In this document: one piece after another, positions 1 to 4,965 of the stretch
Layout: each line of letters opens with the position of its first letter
How positions within the stretch are numbered: position 1 is the stretch's first letter
Assembly: GCA_022712785.1 (NCBI GenBank)
Contig: JAFLJX010000148.1
Span: 1-6,418 of the forward strand
Source: Mycoplasmatota bacterium
GTDB lineage: Bacteria > Bacillota_I > Bacilli_A > Izemoplasmatales > Izemoplasmataceae
Direction of reading: 5' to 3'
DNA: 6,418 nt
Made by a program: the position numbers and the translations under genes
Notes under the pieces: model-generated
Told to the model about the DNA's origin: nothing
What the model saw: only the letters and a program-made list of their open reading frames with translations
Databases searched by the model: none

Positions 1-1
1 A

Positions 2-214
2 CATAAGGCGGGGGATGTAGTTCTCAAAGAAATTGCATTACGGTTTCAATCTCTTCTTAGAGAAGATGATTTGATTGGAAGACTTGGTGGAGCTGAGTTT
101 ATTATTATTGTAAATCATTTTAATACTCTCCATGATATAGATAATTTATGTAAAAAAATCATCTTAGATTGTACGGTCACTTTTAGGAGTTCCAACTTCT
201 TTAATATGTCTTAA
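2..214 (+). pseudogene. C-terminal fragment of a GGDEF (diguanylate cyclase-like) domain, truncated
   Basis: The reading frame enters from the left edge and runs 70 codons to TAA at 212-214. Its start HKAGDVVLKEIALRF, then REDDLIGRLGGAEF and IIIV, match the core of GGDEF domains, which make cyclic di-GMP from two GTP. The signature, at 86-100, reads GGAEF. The third residue, normally the metal-binding Asp or Glu, is Ala, so the domain would probably be catalytically dead even if intact. Family similarity continues through the following helix (about LCKKII) and stops near 165-169. The rest of a normal domain, including the SIG-containing strand, is missing. The last ~15 codons are the antisense of a thyA start, so they are not native. 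I infer a gene broken by a rearrangement or an assembly chimera. The N-terminal part and any sensor domain lie outside the window. Confidence 0.75.
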
Positions 215-235
215 TAAATCTAGATATTGTTTCAT
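164..235 (-). pseudogene. thyA: Thymidylate synthase N-terminal remnant (first ~22 codons only)
   Basis: On the minus strand an ATG at 235-233 opens a 23-codon frame beginning MKQYLDLLRHI and continuing to KSDRT, then I and TAA at 166-164. This is the characteristic start of thymidylate synthase, which makes dTMP from dUMP with methylenetetrahydrofolate. In the family DRT is followed by GTGT or HTGT, but here similarity stops after the Thr codon at 172-170. A strong ribosome site (AAAGGAG at 250-244, 8 bases upstream) and a promoter precede it, so the start region is intact and the body of the gene (~240 residues or more) is gone. The remnant overlaps the 3' end of the GGDEF fragment on the other strand. 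I infer that this is a breakpoint. The identification rests on a short but highly typical stretch. Confidence 0.7.
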
Positions 236-275
236 AACTAGCACTCCTTTCTATATGAACATAAAAACTGTATCT

Positions 276-304
276 ATTATAACAAACATATATGTTTTTT
301 AAAA
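276..304 (-). promoter_or_regulatory. Promoter of the thyA remnant
   Basis: Minus strand: a perfect -10 TATAAT (281-276) lies ~40 bases before the thyA ATG, with a weak -35 TTTTAA (304-299) at 17-base spacing. The transcript would start near 269. The -35 overlaps the tail of the upstream ssb terminator. A 14-base palindrome fills most of the spacer. Confidence 0.55.
284..297. repeat. Perfect 14-bp palindrome between -35 and -10 of the thyA promoter
   Basis: The sequence AAACATATATGTTT is its own reverse complement and sits wholly inside the 17-base promoter spacer. This is a classic place for a repressor operator. In DNA this AT-rich a chance palindrome is also plausible, and no regulator can be named. 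Confidence 0.35.
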
Positions 305-331
305 GCAAAAAAGCGCATCTCTGCACTTTTT
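301..331 (-). terminator. Rho-independent terminator after ssb
   Basis: On the minus strand AAAAAGTGC (331-323), loop AGAGAT, then GCGCTTTTT (316-308) form a 9-bp stem with one G-U wobble, followed by more T-rich sequence. It begins 25 bases after the ssb stop. On the plus strand the wobble becomes a C-A mismatch, so it suits the minus strand best. It could weakly stop plus-strand transcription from the GGDEF side. Confidence 0.65.
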
Positions 332-356
332 AGTAATATTATATATGAGGTTAATA

Positions 357-689
357 TTACTTGTCAGTTTTAGTATTAATGAAAGTTATTTTTTCAGCAA
401 TTATTTCAGGATATGTAAAAGTCTTTCCATCACTACATTCATGTGAACGTTGTGATAGTCTTGCTTTTACACCTACAGTTGAACCTTTCGAACAATATTG
501 TACAGTATTTTCTGCGATGCCACTCCATAAAGTACATCTCAAAAAGTCTGTTTCATATTGTCCACTCTCTGCATTTTTAAATCCTCTTTGAATAGCCATT
601 GTTATTGTTGTAACTTTTCTTCCATCATCCAAAGTCTTTAACTCAGGATCATATACTAAACGACCTACTAGGATAGTTTGATTTAACAT
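357..689 (-). CDS. ssb: Single-stranded DNA-binding protein, short form without acidic tail
   Basis: This 110-residue protein is an OB-fold SSB, which coats single-stranded DNA during replication, recombination and repair, normally as a tetramer. It opens with MLNQTILVGRLVYDPEL, the standard SSB start. It keeps the TDF-x-x-C-x-LW block (about residues 47-55), the AEN helix, the KGS-V-V turn (68-73) and the final EIIAEKITFI strand. It ends right after the OB fold, with no Gly/Pro/Gln-rich linker and no acidic DDDIPF-type tip, the segment that recruits partner proteins in replicative SSBs. It is also not flanked by rpsF and rpsR as the housekeeping gene usually is. It may therefore be an accessory SSB (compare SsbB of competence) or a phage/plasmid-type copy, although tail-less SSBs also occur naturally. 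The ribosome site AAAGGAGG (701-694) sits 4 bases from the ATG, slightly tight. Downstream hairpin at 331-308. Confidence 0.92.
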   Translation of the reverse strand: MLNQTILVGRLVYDPELKTLDDGRKVTTITMAIQRGFKNAESGQYETDFLRCTLWSGIAENTVQYCSKGSTVGVKARLSQRSHECSDGKTFTYPEIIAEKITFINTKTDK

Positions 690-742
690 AATACCTCCTT
701 TTGTAAAAAGTATATGTTAAATATTAGAAACCTCTTACTTCC

Positions 743-770
743 TATAAATAGTGATTTGGATATTTTTCAA
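743..770 (-). promoter_or_regulatory. Candidate promoter of ssb
   Basis: Minus strand: -35 TTGAAA (770-765), a 16-base spacer and -10 TTTATA (748-743). This would give a leader of ~45 bases before the ATG at 689. The -10 is imperfect, and other AT-rich hexamers nearby could serve, so the exact position is uncertain. An independent promoter is expected because the lemA terminator lies just upstream. Confidence 0.3.
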
Positions 771-782
771 GTTATCAAAGGA

Positions 783-798
783 AATAATTCTAATTATT
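783..798. repeat. Short inverted repeat upstream of ssb
   Basis: AATAATT and AATTATT face each other across a 2-base centre (CT), ~13 bases upstream of the candidate ssb -35. It could be an operator, but arms made only of A and T in this background have little weight. Confidence 0.2.
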
Positions 799-861
799 GT
801 GTAAATATCATAGAATAATCACCTACATATTTAGATTTTTATAAAAAAATGTATTTTGCGT

Positions 862-890
862 AAAAAAAAGAACTATTTAAAGTTCTTTTT
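862..890 (-). terminator. Rho-independent terminator of the DUF3137-lemA operon
   Basis: Minus strand: AAAAAGAACT (890-881), loop TTAAAT, AGTTCTTTTT (874-865) form a perfect 10-bp stem running into a run of eight Ts. It starts 11 bases after the lemA stop. Confidence 0.8.
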
Positions 891-900
891 AAATGTGTTT

Positions 901-1464
901 TTAGAATCCTATTTCTACATCTTTTCTTTTTGCAGTGTCTGCTTCAAAGAATTCTTTTCTTTCCATTTTAATCATTCCAGCAACAATACTTCTTGGGAAA
1001 GTTACTATCATTGAATTAATTGTAGAAACATTTGAGTTATAAAGTCTTCTTGCAGCTTGTAAATGTTCTTCAACATCTGAAATTGAAGCTGTAAGATTTG
1101 AGAATAATTTTTCTGCTTTTAATTCTGGATAAGCTTCAACTGCAACGTTAATTCCAGCTTGTACTGCATCCATTTTACCCATAAATTCTTGTTTTTCAGC
1201 TAATGTTAAAGCTTTAGGTAAACCTTGACGCCATTTTGTAACATTTTCAAAAGTTTCTGCTTCGTGTTTTGCATAACCTTTTACTGTGTTTACTATTTTA
1301 GTTAATACATCAAATCTTTTAGTTAAAGCTACATCAATTCCTGATTCAGCTTCTTCAACCTTAATTTCTAACTGTCTTAATGAGTTCATTACTCCTATGT
1401 ACCATAATACTGGAACAACTAATATGACAACGATTACTATTAATGCGATTATAATTGGATTCAT
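901..1464 (-). CDS. lemA: LemA family membrane protein
   Basis: This is a 187-residue protein of the LemA family, typical in length (~185). One hydrophobic segment at residues ~3-23 (runs of I, L and V ending PVLWYIG) anchors it, and the rest is a helical bundle. Family landmarks are the IDVALTKRFDVLTKIV segment, the VKGYAKHE motif (about residues 61-68), the AARRLYNSNV segment and the closing FPRSIVAGM...FF block ending VEIGF. The molecular function is unknown; the family is named after a Listeria protein that yields a presented peptide. An in-frame GTG nine bases upstream (1473) would overlap the preceding gene's stop, but its G belongs to the ribosome site AGAAGGAG. The ATG at 1464 lies 8 bases after that site, so I use it. 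It follows the DUF3137 gene with a 5-base gap, so the two form one operon, closed by the hairpin at 890-865. Confidence 0.93.
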   Translation of the reverse strand: MNPIIIALIVIVVILVVPVLWYIGVMNSLRQLEIKVEEAESGIDVALTKRFDVLTKIVNTVKGYAKHEAETFENVTKWRQGLPKALTLAEKQEFMGKMDAVQAGINVAVEAYPELKAEKLFSNLTASISDVEEHLQAARRLYNSNVSTINSMIVTFPRSIVAGMIKMERKEFFEADTAKRKDVEIGF

Positions 1465-1469
1465 CCGAT

Positions 1470-2339
1470 TCACTCCTTCTTAAATATGTTATTGTTTAGT
1501 TTTAATTCAGTTACAACTTCTTTTATTACAAACAATTCTTTTTTAAATTCTTCAAAACTACTTTCATCTAATACTTTGAACATTTTTAGTTCGAAAGTGT
1601 CTTTAAAATTGTTAATTCCTACATATAGTTTTGATCCAATAAATGAAAAATAGATTTTCCCTTTATTATTTTGTTCAAAACTTAGTAAAGCTTCCATTAA
1701 ATGAGGTGTTAGAACGTAAAACGCTGTATGATCATTTGTTGAATAAGTTTTAAACTTCTTATTAAACACAACACTTTCTAACTTCACTTTTTGAAATTTT
1801 CTTCTACTTTGTGGCTTTGCACCTTCTAATACTTGAAGATATCCTTCAAAAGATTTATTAAAATCAAATTCAAATATTCTTCCAAGGAAATAAGCTACAT
1901 AGTAAGTTCTTGTTCCATTTTTAGTATGTTCAACGTGTCTTTCTTCTAGTTTAACATCACTAGAAATAAATTCAACACCGTCTATTTTACCTGATAAGTA
2001 ATCTTCAGTGTGTGATCTGTCAGCTCTTTTTAAGAATTCAGTGTTATAAACTGTATTCATATCTAACCCTCTATCAGGATCAAATATACCGTTTTCAACA
2101 AATCCACTTATTACATCTCTTAAAACTTCATTTTTAAATCTTTTACTTAATTTCCCAAATTTACTTGATCCCATAATCATATAAACCACACCTGGAATTA
2201 AAAGTATCAACCCATATGGCCCATAATTCATTGTAGCAACAAATATTACTATAGAAAGTAAACTTATAGCTCCACCAATTAAAACTTTCTTTTCAATTGA
2301 TTTCTTTTCTAACTGAAACTTCTGTAATTTTTCATTCAT
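1470..2339 (-). CDS. DUF3137 domain membrane protein, lemA partner
   Basis: This is a 289-residue protein of unknown function. After a charged, Lys-rich N-terminus there are two adjacent hydrophobic segments (about residues 19-37 and 40-57, joined by NYGPYG), then a ~230-residue soluble part. The soluble part resembles DUF3137 domains: YLSGKIDGVEF near 114-124, YYVAYFLGRIFEFDFNKSFEG near 146-166, and TPHLMEALLSFE with SFIGSKLYVGINN near 201-245. Proteins of this family are often encoded beside lemA, as here. The short hairpin-like topology suggests that the domain stays on one side of the membrane, probably the cytosol. The start is well supported: GGAGGT (2351-2346) lies 6 bases before the ATG. 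The stop is TGA, showing that TGA is a stop codon in this organism. glpK ends 65 bases upstream on the same strand without a strong terminator, so some read-through is possible. Confidence 0.82.
   Translation of the reverse strand: MNEKLQKFQLEKKSIEKKVLIGGAISLLSIVIFVATMNYGPYGLILLIPGVVYMIMGSSKFGKLSKRFKNEVLRDVISGFVENGIFDPDRGLDMNTVYNTEFLKRADRSHTEDYLSGKIDGVEFISSDVKLEERHVEHTKNGTRTYYVAYFLGRIFEFDFNKSFEGYLQVLEGAKPQSRRKFQKVKLESVVFNKKFKTYSTNDHTAFYVLTPHLMEALLSFEQNNKGKIYFSFIGSKLYVGINNFKDTFELKMFKVLDESSFEEFKKELFVIKEVVTELKLNNNIFKKE
1473..1480 (-). promoter_or_regulatory. Ribosome binding site deciding the lemA start
   Basis: AGAAGGAG, located inside the last codons of the DUF3137 gene, ends 8 bases before the ATG at 1464. 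Its last base is the first base of the alternative GTG at 1473, which rules that start out in practice. Confidence 0.75.
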
Positions 2340-2359
2340 ATGTTTACCTCCGATTTACT

Positions 2360-2388
2360 ATTTTACACTATTTTAAGGGAAAAATAAA
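2360..2388 (-). promoter_or_regulatory. Candidate promoter of the DUF3137-lemA operon
   Basis: Minus strand: -10 TAAAAT (2365-2360) and a weak -35 TTTATT (2388-2383) with an exact 17-base spacer. They sit in the 65-base gap after glpK and would start transcription close to 2353, just before the ribosome site. The -35 is poor, so this is tentative. Confidence 0.35.
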
Positions 2389-2404
2389 CACTTTTTTTAT
2401 TTTT

Positions 2405-3895
2405 TTACTTAAAAGTTCTTGTTGCTTTAATCGCTTTTTGCCAGTTATTATATAGTTTATTTCTTTCAATATCATCCATATGTGGTTTAAAATGTTTATC
2501 TTTTTGAATTAAATCCTCAATTTCTTCAATATTCTTATAAAAATCTGTTGAGAGACCACTAATAAATGCTGCTCCAAGAGCTGTCGTTTCATTTATTTTA
2601 GGTCTAATTATGTCTATATCTAAAATATCACTTTGAAATTGTAATAAGAAATTATTTAATGAGGCTCCTCCATCTACTTTTAGTTTTTTAGGAGTTATTC
2701 CTGACTCTTTTCTCATAACTTCAATAACATCTTTTGTTTGATAAGCAAGAGATTCTAAAGTTGCTCTAGTAATATGAGCAATACTTGTTCCACGAGTTAG
2801 TCCAAATATAGCTCCTTTTGCATCAGTATCCCAATAAGGAGTACCAAGACCTACAAATGCAGGGACTACGTATACACCGTAATTACTATCAACACTAAGA
2901 GCTAATTTTTCACTATCTTTTGATTCATTAAAGAATTCTAAACCGTCCCTTAGCCACTGAATTGCACTACCCGCAACAAAAACACTACCTTCAAGTGCAT
3001 AAGTTACAACTCCATCAATCGCATAAGCTATAGTTGTTAATAATCCATAATCTGAATGAATTGGCATTTTTCCTGTATTCATCAACATAAAACATCCAGT
3101 ACCATAAGTATTCTTAATTTCACCTGGATCTAAACATAGTTGCCCAAACAAAGCAGCTTGTTGATCTCCTAAAATACCCGCAATTGGTATTTCAGCACCA
3201 AAAAATGTATGTCTTGCTGTAATACCAAATAATGCATTAGAATCACAAACTTCCGGTAAAATATTTTTATTAATTCCTAAGATATCTAATAACTCGTTAT
3301 CCCACTCTTTTGTGAAAATGTTATATAGTAAAGTCCTTGAAGCATTAGTATAATCAGTTTTATGAACTTTGTTCCCACTAAGTTTATATAAAAGCCATGT
3401 ATCAACTGTACCAAACATTAAATGTCCTTGATCCATTAACTCTCTTGCACCGTCAACATTATCTAATATCCATTTAATTTTTGTACCAGAAAAATATGAA
3501 TCGATTAATAAACCAGTTTTAGATTTAAATAATTCGTTAAATCCCTTTTCTTTTAATTCGTTACAGATATCATTACTTTGTTTAGATTGCCAAACTATTG
3601 CCTTGTATATAGGAGTACCATCACGACGATCCCACATAATAGTAGTTTCTCTTTGATTAGTTATTCCGATACTAGATATGTCTTCAGGTACTACTTCAGC
3701 TTTGTGAAGACATTCAGCGGTTGTAGTTAAAACAGATGTCCATATCTCTTTTGCATTTTGTTCGACATAATCTTCTTTTTGATATATCATTTTAATTTCT
3801 TTTTGACTTGAACTGACAATATTACCCGTTTTATCAAATAAAATTGCTCTTGAAGATGTTGTTCCTTGATCTATTGAAAGTATGTATTTTTTAAT
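2405..3895 (-). CDS. glpK: Glycerol kinase
   Basis: This cytosolic FGGY-family kinase converts glycerol and ATP to glycerol-3-phosphate and ADP. At 496 residues from the chosen start it has the usual length (~500). Visible landmarks: the phosphate loop SIDQGTTSSRA (about 7-17); NQRETT (80-85) with the glycerol-binding Arg82-Glu83; Tyr134 in DSYFSGTK; GDQQAALFGQ (243-252) with the catalytic Asp244; YGTG (264-267); DGGAS (408-412); and ETTALGAA (436-443). The N-terminus of the family is M-(K/E)-KYILSIDQG. Here that Met aligns with an ATT codon at 3895-3893, 6 bases after AGAGGTG. An in-frame GTG at 3904 lies inside that ribosome site, and a TTG at 3952 lies inside the promoter, so I take ATT as the likely start, with GTG (3904) as the fallback. 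The HPr-phosphorylated His of Gram-positive GlpK (motif YHFYG or similar) appears shifted to HTFFG. Divergent from a lipase-type gene that could supply glycerol; no glpF or glpO/glpD is in the window. Confidence 0.97.
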   Translation of the reverse strand: MKKYILSIDQGTTSSRAILFDKTGNIVSSSQKEIKMIYQKEDYVEQNAKEIWTSVLTTTAECLHKAEVVPEDISSIGITNQRETTIMWDRRDGTPIYKAIVWQSKQSNDICNELKEKGFNELFKSKTGLLIDSYFSGTKIKWILDNVDGARELMDQGHLMFGTVDTWLLYKLSGNKVHKTDYTNASRTLLYNIFTKEWDNELLDILGINKNILPEVCDSNALFGITARHTFFGAEIPIAGILGDQQAALFGQLCLDPGEIKNTYGTGCFMLMNTGKMPIHSDYGLLTTIAYAIDGVVTYALEGSVFVAGSAIQWLRDGLEFFNESKDSEKLALSVDSNYGVYVVPAFVGLGTPYWDTDAKGAIFGLTRGTSIAHITRATLESLAYQTKDVIEVMRKESGITPKKLKVDGGASLNNFLLQFQSDILDIDIIRPKINETTALGAAFISGLSTDFYKNIEEIEDLIQKDKHFKPHMDDIERNKLYNNWQKAIKATRTFK

Positions 3896-3901
3896 TGGAA
3901 T

Positions 3902-3908
3902 CACCTCT
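3902..3908 (-). promoter_or_regulatory. Ribosome binding site of glpK, pointing to an ATT start
   Basis: AGAGGTG is the only sequence near the glpK start that resembles AGGAGGTG. It ends 6 bases before the ATT at 3895 and contains the in-frame GTG (3904-3902) itself. The same AGAGGTG with the same 6-base spacing precedes the yfmH ATG in this window, which supports it being a real site. Confidence 0.6.
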
Positions 3909-3917
3909 ATAACATCT

Positions 3918-3946
3918 ATTTTAACAAAATTTATCGAAATTTGAAA
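3918..3946 (-). promoter_or_regulatory. Promoter of glpK (extended -10)
   Basis: Minus strand: TGT followed by -10 TAAAAT (3923-3918) gives an extended -10, with a weak -35 TTTCAA (3946-3941) at 17 bases. The expected transcript start is near 3911, which leaves only ~16 bases before the ATT start and excludes the in-frame TTG at 3952. Confidence 0.5.
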
Positions 3947-3960
3947 AGACAATTTGAAAA
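3938..3960. repeat. 10-bp direct repeat with 13-bp period in the glpK/lipase intergenic region
   Basis: AATTTGAAAA occurs at 3938-3947 and again at 3951-3960. The copies lie between the two divergent promoters and overlap the glpK -35, so they could be binding sites for a shared regulator. AT-rich background makes chance repeats possible. Confidence 0.3.
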
Positions 3961-3963
3961 ATA

Positions 3964-3972
3964 TGGTATAAT
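3964..3972 (+). promoter_or_regulatory. Promoter of the lipase-like gene (extended -10)
   Basis: TGG followed by a perfect TATAAT (3967-3972) forms an extended -10. No good -35 exists at 16-18 bases (a TTGAAA at 3941-3946 is 20 bases away), as is common for extended -10 promoters. The expected start near 3979 falls on the ribosome binding site. Confidence 0.6.
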
Positions 3973-3977
3973 ATAAA

Positions 3978-3984
3978 AAGGAGG
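3978..3984 (+). promoter_or_regulatory. Ribosome binding site at the extreme 5' end of the lipase mRNA
   Basis: AAGGAGG ends 8 bases before the ATG at 3993, ideal spacing. With the -10 at 3967-3972, transcription would begin at about the first base of this site, giving a leader of ~14 bases. Confidence 0.6.
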
Positions 3985-3992
3985 ATGATACA

Positions 3993-4928
3993 ATGGAAAA
4001 ACAAATTATAATTATTGATCCTTATGAAAACAACTTAAATACTTATATATGGACACCAAAAATTAAGAAACCAAAGGGTGTAGTTCAGATTATTCATGGT
4101 GCTAGCGAACACGCTGGACGCTATAAAGCATTTGCTGAATATTTAAACTCTTTAGGACTTGTAGTAATTGCAAATGATCATTTAGGTCATGGGAAAACTG
4201 CTCTTGAGAAAGAATATGTTTTCTTTGCTGATGATATTGGATTTCATAAAGTTTATGAAGGTGTAAAAACTGTAAGAGATTATATTGAAGAACATTATCC
4301 CTCTTTACCTGTAATAATGTTTGCTCATTCTATGGGTTCTTTTATAGGAAGATATGCTATTCTATATGATCATAAACGTTATGATTTGGCTATTTTTACT
4401 GGTACTGCTTGGTTCAGTATGATTAAAGTTCGCTTATCAATAATTTTATTTACTATCGCATGTAAAATTAAAGGAAAAAGATATATTAGTCCTTGGTTAA
4501 CTAAAACATTTACCGAGAGTGCTACTAAATCTATGAGAAAAAATGGAATTATTAATAAAAAAGTTGAGTGGTTATCTGCAGACCCAACTGTAATTAGAGA
4601 ATTTATAGAAGATCCTCTGTGTGGTAAACCATTTACTATTGGTGCACATCTAGATTTACTTAAATTTATACCTGAAATCCAGGACAAACGAAGAATTAAG
4701 GCTAGTGCTTCTAGCACTGGAATATTCTTTATCAGTGGTGAAATGGATGCACTTGGTGATTACGGAATAGCCGTTAAAAAATTATATAACTATTATAATG
4801 AATGTGGATATTCAAATGTTAAATATAATATTCTTAATAACGGAAGACATGAAGTTATTAATGATTATGAAAAACAAGTTGCATATAAAATGATTGGAAA
4901 CTGGATTAAAAACAATTTAGAAACATAA
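3993..4928 (+). CDS. Alpha/beta hydrolase, monoacylglycerol lipase / lysophospholipase type
   Basis: This 311-residue alpha/beta hydrolase of the serine hydrolase_4 group typically cleaves monoglycerides or lysophospholipids to a fatty acid and glycerol or a glycerophosphodiester. The oxyanion-hole segment IIHGASEHAGRY (about 33-44) is the family's HGxxEHxxRY signature. NDHLGHGKT (61-69) matches the D-x-x-GHG block. The nucleophile elbow is AHSMGS with Ser113, the acid is Asp252 in SGEMDALGDYG, and the base is His286 in GRHEVIND, so the triad is complete. A hydrophobic, basic cap segment lies at ~141-165 (SIILFTIACKIKGKR), where the family has its lid. It could help the enzyme touch membranes. 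There is no signal peptide, so it is probably cytosolic. It is divergent from glpK, which suggests that released glycerol is phosphorylated by that kinase (inference). The exact substrate cannot be read from sequence. Confidence 0.87.
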   Translation: MEKQIIIIDPYENNLNTYIWTPKIKKPKGVVQIIHGASEHAGRYKAFAEYLNSLGLVVIANDHLGHGKTALEKEYVFFADDIGFHKVYEGVKTVRDYIEEHYPSLPVIMFAHSMGSFIGRYAILYDHKRYDLAIFTGTAWFSMIKVRLSIILFTIACKIKGKRYISPWLTKTFTESATKSMRKNGIINKKVEWLSADPTVIREFIEDPLCGKPFTIGAHLDLLKFIPEIQDKRRIKASASSTGIFFISGEMDALGDYGIAVKKLYNYYNECGYSNVKYNILNNGRHEVINDYEKQVAYKMIGNWIKNNLET

Positions 4929-4934
4929 TATAAC

Positions 4935-4965
4935 AAAAAATGATGATTACTCATCATTTTTTTTT
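4935..4965. terminator. Bidirectional terminator shared by the lipase gene and yfmH
   Basis: A perfect 12-bp stem: AAAAAATGATGA (4935-4946), loop TTAC, TCATCATTTTTT (4951-4962), then more T to 4965. It starts 6 bases after the lipase stop. On the minus strand it also ends in six Ts. The yfmH stop codon (4949-4947) sits in the loop, so half the hairpin is yfmH coding sequence. Confidence 0.85.

Noticed and set aside
164..180. Reading DCTVTF in the GGDEF frame as the normal VTxSIG strand of the domain
   Set aside because: It lies only ~4 residues after the preceding helix, where the family has ~14 or more, and these bases are explained better as antisense thyA.
1..235. Mobile-element integration into thyA
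   Set aside because: I saw no integrase, transposase, terminal repeats or target duplication in the window, and both flanking genes are truncated, which fits a simple breakpoint better.
361..591. Plus-strand open frame of 76 codons across ssb
   Set aside because: It is antisense to the strongly conserved ssb gene, has no ribosome site and resembles no family I know.
690..900. Possible small RNA or small gene between ssb and lemA
   Set aside because: The 211 bases hold the lemA terminator, a candidate ssb promoter and an AT-rich inverted repeat; I saw no frame with a ribosome site and no structured RNA.
1465..1473. GTG start of lemA overlapping the DUF3137 stop
   Set aside because: The GTG shares a base with the ribosome site AGAAGGAG; the ATG at 1464 has correct spacing.
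1286..1483. Plus-strand open frame of 65 codons over the lemA start
   Set aside because: It is a shadow of the lemA membrane segment in another frame, without ribosome site or recognisable content.
2380..2404. AAAAATAAA / TTTATTTTT hairpin after glpK as a terminator
   Set aside because: The stem is only A-T pairs with a 7-base loop and would be too weak to trust; it overlaps the candidate promoter of the next operon.
3896..3952. TTG start of glpK adding 19 residues
   Set aside because: It has no ribosome site, lies inside the promoter region, and the extra residues do not belong to glycerol kinases.
4379..4717. Minus-strand open frame of 112 codons inside the lipase gene
   Set aside because: It lies wholly antisense to a gene with a complete catalytic triad and good start signals; the open frame is a composition effect.
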